Positions 10,381-19,856 of a stretch of DNA of 64,000 bases are shown in pieces. The translations under genes and the position numbers were made by a program. The stretch comes from Nannobrachium achirus. Taxonomy: Eukaryota > Chordata > Actinopteri > Myctophiformes > Myctophidae. How positions within the stretch are numbered: position 1 is the first letter of the stretch; every line of letters starts with the position of its first letter. The DNA lies in assembly GCA_963921795.1 (NCBI GenBank), contig OY997658.1, positions 53,399,897-53,463,896 on the forward strand. Direction: 5' to 3'. The notes under the pieces were generated by a model. The model was not told the origin of the DNA. It did not search any database and was given only the letters and a program-made list of their open reading frames with translations.

Positions 10381-11244
10381 GTATCCCAGATGATGCCCTG
10401 TTAGGAGATCCACACTAACAGAATCCATATATGGTCCTACCGACAGCTGCTATAAGCCAACCCTGGCGATAAGGTCTGAGTCGAAGAAATGCTTCTTTCC
10501 TGGCAAGAATTGCCCCTTTATACTGTAGGGCTCGTTTGTGTATTGTATGACATCACGCCACATCATCGGCTGAGGACTGTGTGATGTCATCATATCTCCA
10601 TATATGGAGACATAAGTTGCTCATGCCCAAATATGGGCTGGTGAGGTCAGACTTAGTGTGATGCGTAGGTTATCTCCATATATGGAGATTCAACTTCAAT
10701 GAGTAACCATGGCAAACTGTCAACTGCCCGTATGTCTTGATAATTGGTAAAACAAACTTTTGGCCTATTTGTGGAGATAAGCGACCAACGGTCGCTTATC
10801 TCCCGATTAGGGAGTCTTACTGGTTACTTTTCCTTTCCTTATAGCTACACTGGTCTATCGATAAATGTGTGTTATCTCTGGGTTCTTGTCAAGGTGCAGG
10901 TTTGTCAATATACAATGTCCATTTATTTGGCAGATAATCACCGTGTTGACTTATTTATATCCTTAATAATACATGTTTCCCTTAAAAACTTGCACTATCC
11001 ACACCTTTCACCCAGATTTAATTTCTTTGCTAAACAGTTACTATATCGATTTTAAATAATGAAATCGAATCGTATCGTATTGCCATGAATGAACCAATAT
11101 CGTCCATGTATCGTATCGTCAACCATGTATCGTGATATGTATCGAATCGATATTAAAATGTATCAAGCCCCCTTTGATGTCTATGTTGGCACGTGCCTGG
11201 ATGCAGCCCATCAGGATGCTTGATGGTGCAACACACTTTTGAGA

Positions 11245-11645
11245 TGTAGGGTGTGCTCTGCAGTGATGGTAAAAGGACAATTTTTTTTTTACTTAAATAA
11301 AAGTATTACTGCAATGCAGACAGTATACTCTGTTACAAGTAAAATAAATCAAACTTCACTTGATAACTTGCAAAAGTATTGGCATCAAAACATACTTAAA
11401 GTAGCTAAAAGTACCCGTTATGCAGAATTTCACATGCCGGTTTCAAATGTGAAAATAGACGATTTACAAGCTCAGAATGTGTCACAAATAGGGCTGAAGT
11501 GTTTAATGTAGGTTTTGTAATAACAATACAAATCTACAAAGTAAGTAACTAAAGTTTCCTAATAATTGTAGTGGAGTAAAAAAGTGCAATATTTGACTTG
11601 AATATTTGGAGACTGTACATTCACCAGTAGAATGGAAGGCAGGCT
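11245..11645 (-). mobile_element. hAT-family fragment, same family as 7891
   Basis: Antiparallel relative of 7891-8250 with AAGTATTACTGCAATGCAGA, GTAGCTAAAAGTACCC and AATTGTAGTGGAGTAAAAA, ending ATTCACCAGTAG. It carries a half core (copy 7, about 11451-11490, AATAGACGATTTACAAGCTC). Confidence 0.6.
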
Positions 11646-11910
11646 TGTTTGCACGGTGTCTTAGTCATACCAAAAAAACAGCCTGCCTACAGTGCCTCAT
11701 CATCTCTGTCTCCACAGACAGAAAGAAAGATCTTACAGCAAGCATGCATAACGGAACATTTTGAAAGATGCAGGTAAAGAACCAGACACAAAGGAGTCGG
11801 GTAAGGAATACAGGTCTACTCTACGTATGCATACATTCTCTTCCTGTTGGCCATTCACTAGATATTGAAGCATCCACCGCATAGATAAGGTACAGGATTC
11901 AGTGGATACC

Positions 11911-12165
11911 TTGGACGACTTGGACTAGGCCGATAATTTGGGCACTGCTTTTGCGCTCCTATAACAACAGATGCAGGAGAAGACCAACAACGTGGCATCC
12001 ATCCTCGGAGCAAATGGGACTCAACATCCACAAAGGCTAGACCAAGATCCTCAAGACCAATGCAGCCAACAACAACACAATCACGGTGGAGGGCAAGGCA
12101 TTGGAAGAAGTTGAAGCCTTTACCTACCTTGGGTGGCACAGACGCTGACATTGGTGATCGCTTAT
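11911..12165 (+). pseudogene. RTE-like LINE reverse-transcriptase fragment
   Basis: In the frame from 11911 the codons read LDDLD*ADN (a decayed DDLDFADD active-site region), then QQMQEKTNNVAS. A shifted frame gives MGLNIHKG*TKILKTNAANN, then TITVEGKALEEVEAFTYLG. This order (FADD, QMQEKT, GLNIHKGK, FTYLG) is a reverse-transcriptase thumb/palm arrangement that I recall from RTE-type non-LTR elements. At least three stops and one frameshift: a dead, 5'- and 3'-truncated piece. The clade is from memory, not a search. Confidence 0.8.
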
Positions 12166-12170
12166 TGACG

Positions 12171-12675
12171 GCCTGTGCCTCAGAACGGTTAGTTGGCTCG
12201 TTAGTAGTAAGTTAGTAGATAGTAGGTAAGTAAGTAAGTAAGTAAGTATGTACGTTATAGTATTATGTAGGCACTCATCCATTAATCGTAATATCATAAT
12301 ACCGGTACATTGATCCGGTGAACTGCCAAACTGCTTTGCATTAGAGCAAAAAGGATATTTATGATGTATCCTGTAGCCTGGAAATCAAGCTAAAGTGTTC
12401 ATCTATTGCTCCAAAATCCCAGTGAAATGAAGATGATGGTGCACAGCAGGGAAATAAGGCATGACCCGAAAAGTATGCACACCACATCAGCTTAAACGGA
12501 AAGCCTGCTAAATTCTGAAACTCTCATCTCTCATCATCCCTCATTTATTATCTTGCTGTTAAACAGTGGCCGTGGCAGCAGTTGCAATGAAAATATAACT
12601 GGTCCCTCAGCACAAAGGCTCTTAATTCTAGACATGGGCCCCCAAGCCCAACCGCAGTGACCCAGGAGGTAGAGG
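12171..12675. other. short AGTA repeat, otherwise nothing recognised
   Basis: A small GTAA/AGTA microsatellite lies at about 12210-12250. The rest is unremarkable. Confidence 0.5.
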
Positions 12676-12892
12676 CAGGGGTGTCGCACCAAATTCTGGG
12701 CCCAGGGTACAAGGATTCACTGTGGGCCCCCCCATGAATGTTCTTCATAGGTGGAGGGGGTTTAACCCATTTAGACTGGGAACGCATTATTACACGTTAT
12801 TTTGTGCTTCAACTATTGAAAAATAGCAGATATACAGCACGGCACCGAGTGCCGCGCTGCAAGCTTGTAGATCTGCTGAGCTGTTTCACTGT
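12676..12892. mobile_element. hAT element (CAGGGGTGTCGCACC family), right-truncated
   Basis: Begins CAGGGGTGTCGCACCAAATT and runs collinear with the complete copy at 51890-52198 through core copy 8 (12818-12879). Homology then stops in the right arm of the hairpin (GATCTGCTGAGCTG), so the right third is missing. Confidence 0.8.
12818..12879. repeat. Palindromic core, copy 8
   Basis: AATAGCAGATATACAGCACGG with loop stem GGCACCGAGTGCC and right arm AAGCTTGTAGATCTGCT. The AGCTCAC part of the left arm is deleted. Confidence 0.8.
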
Positions 12893-14181
12893 TTTGTGTT
12901 TTGATCATGCAATGTACTTTCAGAAATGTGATTATTAGTATTATATATTTTTATGCAAAACACAAGAGGAGCATCTAACCAGCTGTTGACATTATCCTTC
13001 CTTTTACGTATAATGCAATTAACTATAACTGTTAGAGACATTTGTCTGGGTCACAAAGAAAGTAAAAAAAGTAAAAGTATCAGTTTCTTTAGTTTTTCTT
13101 TTTTTTTTATCAACAAGCACAGTGACCATGCTGTCACTGCGCTGTCCCCCGGCAAAGCCCTGTGACAGTGTCCCAGGGATTATTATAGCTGTGTCCGCCC
13201 TGAATATTCCGTCTTTCTCTGCATCATCCGCCGCAGTGTCTCTCTGTCGCACTCTGATCACAGGGAATTAAGCCCCCCCCCATTCCTCCGCGCTCATTCT
13301 CTGATCCTTAATCCGCCTTTTATTCGTGTCCCTTCCACGACGTCACATGTTTTATACATCGGTATACGAGCATGTAATGCTCGATGAGTTGAGACACGGT
13401 GGCGACGGCGGCACACGGGGTTATGTGGAGTGAAGAGACAGCGGTGTGACGCTCCGAGGCTATAATTGGTCGAACACTTCACCAGGGGCGTCTGACAGAT
13501 TGTGTAGGATATACTTTCTCCGGGGCGTTCCTGGCAGAGAAGAAGAAGAAGAAGAAGTACAACTCAGCCTTTGGCACAGGATATATGATCTGAACACATT
13601 TCCACACTTTCCAAATATACATTTGCCGAAATGTCTGTATCGAAGGTGGCAGGTTTCTTCTTATTCCGCGAGCTTGCATTCTTTATCACACCGGTGGCAA
13701 TAGTGGTACTTTATTTTATTTTTGTATGTATTTATTTTATTTTATTACAGTACTATTTTTTTATTTAAGATGGGTTGCTTGCCACTGCACGCCACCTAAC
13801 AATCTAGGGTAAACCAGCCTCAATAAGACTACAGTTCCTGATGAAATGCAGGCATGGTTATCAGGGATTGAAAACTCTGGGTATATAACAGACTGCCTGC
13901 CTAACGATTAAGCTGATTGTTGATCCTTTATTGGTTGTGATTGTCTGTTTGTCCTCCCTCGGGCTCTACCGTGTTCTCCCACACTACAATCAATCGATAT
14001 TCTAAATATTGATTTATTAGCTGTATTTGCACAACATCCTACTCACTCACAGCTGAGCTCACAGGAACTCTTCAGTTGATTATAGACAGAACGGACATAA
14101 CATTCTTCCGTTAAGTTGAGCGCCTGCAAAATGTTGTCAGAGACAAAATGTGGTGCCTATAACTTTGAAGTTGATATAATC
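12893..14181. other. no recognised feature
   Basis: Includes a short GAA run (about 13538-13557) and an AT-rich TTTTATTTTA patch (about 13710-13770). No gene signal. Confidence 0.5.
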
Positions 14182-14475
14182 CTCTAAAGCAGTGGTCTTC
14201 AAAGTTTTTCAGGCCAAGGACCCCTTGGCTGAGAGAGAAAGATGAAACAGGGACCCCCCCTACTTATTGTATAGGCTACAATTGTGTTGCAGATTAAAAC
14301 ATTTCATAGTTTTCATAGATAGCTTGACTTGCTTGACAACAATTCTCATCAGTGTTGGATTCATGTTAATGTGTATTTTAAGACATTTAACCACTTAAAC
14401 ACTCAATACTTAGTGAAAATGCCCTTTCACTCTGTGCTTAGTCTGCTCTTTTTCCCTCTACACCAAAGCTCTTTG

Positions 14476-14546
14476 ACAAAAATAGCCAATCTACAAGCTC
14501 ACAGCGCCTCGCAGCACACAGCAGTTGTGAGCCTGTAGATCGGTTA
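14476..14546. repeat. Palindromic core, copy 9
   Basis: AATAGCCAATCTACAAGCTC then ACAGCGCCTCGC on the left, GTTGTGAGCCTGTAGATCGG on the right. The arms have diverged in the loop-proximal stem. Confidence 0.85.
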
Positions 14547-14596
14547 AGTTTGGCTAATGTTCCTTTCAGCATAGGGATGTACAAGTGGTTATTGTA

Positions 14597-14597
14597 A

Positions 14598-14658
<61 letters not shown>
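14597..14658. repeat. A-run plus TA microsatellite
   Basis: About 19 A followed by about 20 TA units inside the hAT element. Confidence 0.95.
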
Positions 14659-14660
<2 letters not shown>

Positions 14661-15048
14661 TATCACACCGTAGTAACTCTGAGGACCCCCTAGGGGTCCC
14701 GAACCCCCTGTTGAAGACCCCTGCTCTAAAGTATGGAACTGTTCAGTCTTTTACATACCGTATACCACAGGTCATGTCCGTGACACCATCAGGATTGTGT
14801 TTCTGCTGTCCTGTTGTCTTTTCTGACATTTGTTAGAAAATAATCTGAGCCATTTCAGCACCATGGGCACCATTGGCTAAGAAGCTCCATTTAGCTCTGT
14901 GATGCTCTGAGGCAGCATATTACTCTGTCACCTGCACCATTACAATGGTACATGTTTTTTATGCCGTTGTAGGAGAATTAGCTGTCCATTAGAGGGTCTG
15001 TCTGTCTGTGTCTGTCTGTGTTTGTGTGTGTCTGTGTATCCAGAGTTA

Positions 15049-15219
15049 AGGCCTCTCCATACTTCGACCGAAACCGCCGTTTTCAGTCAAAAGGTCCTTT
15101 TCTACCATAAAATTATATCCCTTGGGACTTCTGAAAAGCATTGGACCGAACGAGTTTGGAAATTTGCACGTCGGAAAACACAACTCACCGAACATTTCGG
15201 TCGAAGTATGGAGAGGCCT
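15049..15219. mobile_element. Palindromic PIF/Harbinger-like MITE
   Basis: TIRs AGGCCTCTCCATACTTCGAC and complement (GGAGAGGCCT at the right end). The 3-bp target TTA is present on both sides (15046-15048 and 15220-15222), as for PIF/Harbinger. A TCTG microsatellite precedes it (about 14997-15030). No coding. Confidence 0.65.
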
Positions 15220-15222
15220 TTA

Positions 15223-15639
15223 ATCTAGCAAACTGCTGGACTGAATTTGAATTGAATCAAATAGCACCACATTTCTGTCCACACATTTCCCCCATTATGC
15301 AATATCTGTTTTGGAATAATGAAACAAAAAAACAAGTATAATGGAAGTCAATGAGGATCATTATTGTATAAAATACTGACCCAGGCCATTACTTGGGTTT
15401 TAAACAGCTGGTAAATGCATATTTGTTGGGTAGCACAGTAATTTAGTTTCACCAGACTGCATGCATATTTTAACATTCCATCTTGCAACTCAGTCAAATG
15501 TTTCAGTCATCACTATGAAACTTTCACTTGGCAGTTATTCAACCATGATACAATGTGGCCTCTGCCTGTCATCACATTATTGACTGTCTCATAATGTCAT
15601 GTAATGAGGGATCTATTTTGGCATCAGTGAGGGTCAGGG
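15223..15639. other. no recognised feature
   Basis: Unique-looking sequence. Confidence 0.4.
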
Positions 15640-15652
15640 TTGTCACTAGATG

Positions 15653-15890
15653 TCTTGAAATAGAGAGAGAGGAGCACTCATCAGAGTTTGTGTGTGCCGG
15701 GTCCACGGTTCTGGCAGAAATAGTCTATTAGAAAGGATATCCGGCACTCACTTTGATCCTTTTAGGATTTCTTGTTTATTCAAGACACATAAGCCCCAGC
15801 AGCAGCAGATCAAACACGACGGACGTATCGGCCCGCAGGCCTTCACGCTGAGGACTCGTGATTCACTTGATTCACAGGTCATCTAGTGAC
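15653..15890. mobile_element. Insertion bounded by 13-bp direct repeats
   Basis: TTGTCACTAGATG is present at 15640-15652 and 15891-15903. The length and TSD size suit a retroposed SINE-like element, but I see no A/B boxes or poly-A tail. The interior includes CACGACGGACGTATCGG and an AGC run. The right end is CATCTAGTGAC, the inverse of the TSD. Confidence 0.45.
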
Positions 15891-15984
15891 TTGTCACTAG
15901 ATGGCCACTGTAGAAAGGATAGAAAGAAGTCCCACATTAACTGTAGTTTAGTTTGGCGTAGCTAGGGGTTCGAGTAGGCATACG

Positions 15985-15986
15985 GG

Positions 15987-16051
<65 letters not shown>

Positions 16052-16100
16052 GGGAGGACAGGGAGGAGGGGGAGGAGGGGGAGGAGGGGGAGGAGGGGGT
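15985..16100. repeat. GA microsatellite and GGGGGA array
   Basis: About 30 GA units followed by six GGGGGA-type units. Confidence 0.95.
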
Positions 16101-16178
16101 GTCACCAACTCTCCCTAGACAGCCAGACAATAGGATTATCCAAAGGCAATTCAACTTTGGGACCTAGTCCTGAGGAAA

Positions 16179-16207
16179 ACGCACGCACGCACGCACGCAC
16201 GCACGCT
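16179..16207. repeat. GCAC microsatellite
   Basis: Seven ACGC units. Confidence 0.95.
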
Positions 16208-16570
16208 GTGATTAACTCCGAGGGAGTCCAGATTTCCATCACCCAGATCCTGTGGCAGAGGCAACACTTAGTAAGTGGAATAAGGTGGACTCAGTAGAGA
16301 GCAAATCTCTGCCAGGAGCTGTGCCTATAACCAGCAGTGGACAATGTACACACAACCCCATTTCTTGAGTCAACGTAAAGATAATCCTGGTCAAATATGA
16401 CTCCACTGCAAGTGCAAATTGCTCAGTCAAATTTGTACTCGAGTTCAAATACTTCAGTACCTATGTTTATTGTGTATAACACGCCTGCTCTAATATTTTC
16501 ATAATGCATTTGCAGAACCTCATCAATAAAGTTCCACTATGCTCCACAAAGCCTCCATTAAGACATCATC
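16208..16570. other. no recognised feature
   Basis: Unique-looking sequence with no supported feature. Confidence 0.4.
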
Positions 16571-16840
16571 TATTTTGATTGTCTAAAGTACCAGCTCTTA
16601 TGCCTTAACTTAAAGGCCTGTCTATACTGTCTCCGACCACCAAACTTTTCATCGGAAAGGTCCGGTTCAACTACAAAATTACGTCACTCGCATCTTCTGA
16701 AAAGCATTAACCCAAATTAGAGTTCGGAAAGCTGCATGTTGGAAAGTCGGAACTCCCCGCGAAAAGTTTGGTGGTCGGAGACTGTATGGACAGGCCTTCA
16801 AGTTAAGGCATAAGAGCTGGTACTTAAGACAATCAAAATA
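16571..16840. repeat. 270-bp palindrome: MITE with inverted flanks
   Basis: The inner element 16613-16798 has TIRs AAGGCCTGTCTATACTGTC and complement, similar in form to the MITE at 15049. Its left target is TTA and the right neighbour is CAA. Unusually, the flanks are also inverted copies of each other: 16571-16610 (TTTTGATTGTCT, AAGTACCAGCTCTTATGCC) mirrors 16801-16840. Confidence 0.75.
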
Positions 16841-16899
16841 CAGCCCATGTTTATGCAGGTGTTACTGTCTGACAGAGTGACAGCACACTGTGCATGTCT

Positions 16900-16922
16900 G
16901 TCTGTCTCTGTCTCTCTCTCTC
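16900..16922. repeat. TC microsatellite
   Basis: Short CTCTGTCTCTCTCTCT run. Confidence 0.8.
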
Positions 16923-16974
16923 TGCAGACACTTTCATCATTCTACTGCAAATCAACTTGGTATCTGGTAGCAGC

Positions 16975-17325
16975 AGCCACTGCACGGAGGACCCCAGCCG
17001 CCGCACGGACCGGCAGGTCTGACCGGCCACCGGCAGCCGCCGCACAGACCGGCATGTAGGACCGGCAGCCGCCGCACGGACCGGCATGTAGGACCGGCAG
17101 CCGCCGCACAGACCGGCAGGTAGGACCGGCAGCCACCGCACGGACCGGCATGTAGGACCGGCAGCCGCCGCACAGACCGGCAGGTAGGACCGGCAGCCAC
17201 CGCACGGACCGGCAGGTAGGACCGGCAACCGCCGCACAGACCGGCAGGTAGGACCGGCAGCCGCCGCACAGACTGGCAGGTAGGACCGGCAGCCACCGCA
17301 CGCACCGGCAGGTAGGACCGACGAC
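16975..17325. repeat. 32-bp GC-rich minisatellite
   Basis: About ten units of 32 bp built from GCCGCCGCACAGACCGGCAG followed by GTAGGACCGGCA. Units alternate ACAGACC/ACGGACC and GCAGGTAGG/GCATGTAGG. The unit length is not a multiple of 3 and lacks stops on the minus strand, so all three minus frames stay open. The Cys/Pro-rich predicted peptides are artefacts. Confidence 0.95.
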
Positions 17326-17336
17326 CGCTACAACTG

Positions 17337-17462
17337 TGGGTTAGGGTTAGGTTTAGGCATAGTTTTACTGAGGTTAGGGTTGGGGTTAGGTTTAGGTATA
17401 GTTTTACTCTGGTTAGGGTTACGGTTAAGGTTAGGGTCAGAGTTAAGGATAGGGTTAGGTAA
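17337..17462. repeat. Degenerate interstitial telomere-like repeat
   Basis: GGTTAG/GGGTTA units with GGTTAGGTTTAGG variants and two ATAGTTTTACT interruptions, directly next to the minisatellite. Degenerate TTAGGG. Confidence 0.8.
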
Positions 17463-18579
17463 CGGTCCGGTCTGTCTGTCTGTCTTGTTTTCCAGCTGCA
17501 TGTTTGTTTATTTGGCAACATCTGTGTGTCTTGATTTGTGTCTTGTAAATACAGTAAATACAATTTCACAATACAGAACCTTTATGCATTGAAATCCATG
17601 TAAACACTGTTTTAAATGTCAACTGTTTGACCCCATGGACCTTCCATCAATATACCACCCATTATCAATTAACACGTGTTTAAAATCACTCATATGTTTT
17701 CTATAGTGAATAAAATGAGTTATTGTGTTATCTGCATATAACAGTGGTTGCGGGTCAAATTGTAACCTGTATAGATTCATGTTAGGAAAAAAAGTTCAAA
17801 TGTACTTTCTTTTTCATGAAATCAAACTTTATTTTGCTCAAAATAGCAAATGCTAATTGAACAAACAATATGATTTCAGCTTTAATATTGTGGTATTTTC
17901 TGTTGCCATGATACCATATGGCCACATAATTGATATTATTGTTTTGTGTGTTCTTTCCAACCCATGCTGTTCTCAGAAAGAGAGAGATTGACAGAACCAG
18001 GGATACAACTGGATTTATGAATTATATTCAACTAATGTGTGATAATATTAAACCCATAAAGCTGCAAAACTAAGTAGGCTATTATAAATATAAACCCTGA
18101 TGTCATTTATTTCTTTGTTTGCTTAATTCTTCATTTCCACAATGTGCATGTGTAAACACGCACCACCGTATAGCTGTCACATCAAAGCAACTCTTGATCA
18201 CTAATAGACGCAACCAGTATGTGTGCGCAGGTCGGAGGCAAATGAAACCGACCGCTCATAAGACAATGTAAAAGTGATTACCATGGCCTCGTGTAAAAAT
18301 ACATCCCATTAAACTTTCAGATGCTTTTTTTCTCCCATTGTGGAGGAAGAATGCTTTGGATTTTTTTTTACGGTGATTTATCGCTCTTGAAATATATAAT
18401 CCTTGGTTTCTGTTGTGTGTAACAATAATAGCAATTCAAAGCAGTTCTCCTCAAAACCACTCCTACAGTTGCCGTCATTAAAACGGAGGGAGTGCTCCTC
18501 ATAATCACGGCACTAGAGCTGCTCTTGTTAGTGCAGCTGGCAGCTGGAGTCATCAAGCCTAATTTATGCTCCATCCCAT
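17463..18579. other. no recognised feature
   Basis: AT-rich intergenic-looking DNA, no supported repeat or coding signal. Confidence 0.5.
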
Positions 18580-18710
18580 GACGGTGTTGCGCGCAGAGAA
18601 CGGCCGAAAATAGCAGACCTCCAAGCTCACAACAGTTGCATCCGCAATGCGGTTGTGAGCTTGTATGACAGCTGTTCTCGGTGCAGAATACCGTTGCGGG
18701 GTGAAGTATA
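18580..18710. repeat. Palindrome with core copy 10
   Basis: Core at 18605-18680 (GAAAATAGCAGACCTCCAAG then CTCACAACAGTTGC; right GGTTGTGAGCTTGTATGACA). It is flanked by inverted outer arms with GACGGTGTTGCGCGC and GAGAAC on the left. The same GACGGTGTCGCGC arm flanks core copy 12 at 21.75 kb, so these two share a larger repeat unit. Confidence 0.7.
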
Positions 18711-18924
18711 CTGTATACTGTATGCCTCACTAGGAGAGTCTCAACAGCCAATACAGAAGAGGAGGTTTAATGAACATGATAGCGATGATTGGGAAATGAT
18801 TATATGCAGAGGCGTCAATTGGGTATGGCAAGGTATGGCAGCTGCATACCTTGGCCTCAGGGTGAAAAAAATAATCAAATGTACTTAATACATAATAAAA
18901 TAATACTATAAACTGATAGTAATC

Positions 18925-18949
18925 ATCATCATCATCATCATCATCATCA
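18925..18949. repeat. ATC microsatellite
   Basis: Eight to nine ATC units. Confidence 0.95.
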
Positions 18950-19019
18950 TGCCTGTTGCTAAGGTAAGGCAATATGACTGATGTCATGCACCAGTCAGAC
19001 CCTGGGGTTGTCAGGGCTA

Positions 19020-19293
19020 CCAGTAAGACTCCCTAATCGGGAGATAAGCGACCGTCAGGACGCATGTAAAAATCGGCCTGATGGTGGCGCTAGAAGAGGT
19101 CCATGTGAGAAATGAGGGGTGGAGGTTGTGTGTTACCATGTTGGATGTCACCATGCTCAATTTGGGCATTGTTTCAGCATGCGGCTGTTACCATGGTGGC
19201 AACACTAGGTAGTATCAGTGATGTCAGCATGCAGACAGACGGACGGACGGACGGACGGACAGACAGACAGACAGCCATTTGGTAAATTACTAG
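19020..19293 (-). mobile_element. Helentron-like element D (5'-truncated)
   Basis: Reading the minus strand, the 3' end is GACGGTCGCTTATCTCCC, then GATTAGGGAGTCTTACTGG followed by T, identical in plan to element A. The body has GGTGGCGCTAGAAGAGG-type sequence shared with element C. It contains GACG/GACA repeats (19236-19275). The 5' GCGACC end is missing. Confidence 0.7.
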
Positions 19294-19671
19294 TTAGATG
19301 ATGTTGGCCGTTTGACTCATATGGATATGAAGAATCAACTCACGGTGAGAAAACGCTAATGTTACTGCCGCCGAATCAGTTAAACTTTCGCCAGAAACGG
19401 ACTGTATCAAATATTAGTGACTGACAGTGTTGGGCAAGTTACTGAAAAATAGTAACTAGGTACCGTTATTACTAGTTACTTCATTTCAAAAGTAACTCAG
19501 TTACTTTACTGATTACAAACACCAAAAAGTAATGCGTTACTGTGAAAAGTAACTTTTAGTTACTTTTTAGTTTTTAGTATAGTAGTGTTTAGTAATGACC
19601 TTATATCCTGGTTAAACTTTATAGCTTGTAACCCAAAAGAGAAATTATACATTTGCCCGTGACCCAAACTA

Positions 19672-19715
19672 GTGAAAACAGCAGATCTACAAGCTCACAA
19701 CGCATCGCTTTGCGC
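19672..19715. repeat. Palindromic core, copy 11, left half
   Basis: AGCAGATCTACAAGCTCAC then AACGCATCGCTTTGCGC. The right half (CTTGTGAGCTTGTAGATCAG, to 22455) lies 2.7 kb away because a hAT inserted at the loop. Confidence 0.9.
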
Positions 19716-19856
19716 CAGAGCCCTGCACGGGTCCAATTTTGACAACCCGCGCCCGCCCGTCCCGTCATTAATCAGATCCGTGGACCGCCCGCTACCCGTC
19801 ATTATTAAAAAATCAAAACCAGACCCGCCCCGCCCGTCAAAAAATAGACCCGTCGC

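Larger units (their letters stand above)
9491..10823 (+). mobile_element. Helentron/Helitron-like element A
   Basis: 5' end TTGCGACCGTCAGGG. The 3' end has palindrome GATAAGCGACC..GGTCGCTTATC (10776-10800), then hairpin CTCCCGATTAGGGAG, then TCTTACTGG followed by T. This is the Helitron 3' plan of a hairpin shortly before CTRR, next to T, without a TSD. GCGACC near both ends gives subterminal inverted repeats as in Helentrons. Comparison with the empty paralogue at 51.2 kb (...GGGTTTAATTACTTTTCC) places the insertion between T and T. The interior has CCGT, AGCAACCA and 37-bp tandem repeats and no Rep/helicase gene, so it is non-autonomous. Confidence 0.8.
9280..11162. mobile_element. Middle hAT element (TAGGGGTGTAACG family), interrupted
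   Basis: Starts TAGGGGTGTAACG and is rich in ATCGAATCGTATCG motifs. It is the same family as the intact copy at 51035-51599. An 8-bp TSD TCAAGCCC is present at 9272-9279 and 11163-11170. The last 14 bp of the right TIR are missing; the shared TC dinucleotide at the junction suggests a microhomology deletion. The Helentron-like element 9491-10823 sits inside. Confidence 0.85.
8878..11199. mobile_element. Outer hAT element of a three-level nest
   Basis: Termini CAGGGACGTGC and GGCACGTGCCTG with a perfect 8-bp TSD GATGCAGC at 8870-8877 and 11200-11207. It carries core copy 6 near its left end. It is interrupted by a second hAT (9280-11162), which is itself interrupted by a Helentron-like element (9491-10823). 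A second copy with its own perfect TSD is at 47255-48315 and a partial one at 44838-44890. Confidence 0.9.
14190..14723. mobile_element. Non-autonomous hAT element, second copy of the 1395 family
   Basis: Termini CAGTGGTCTTCAAAG and GTTGAAGACCCCTG with a perfect 8-bp TSD CTCTAAAG (14182-14189 and 14724-14731). Collinear with 1395-1813, including AAGGACCCCTTGGCTGAGAG and the internal core (14476-14546). It is enlarged by an A/TA microsatellite (about 14597-14658). Confidence 0.9.

Noticed and set aside
16851-17569. Overlapping Cys/Pro-rich open frames of 119-205 codons on the minus strand
   Set aside because: They read through a 32-bp minisatellite without stops in any minus frame and through telomere-like repeats; no start context or domain.
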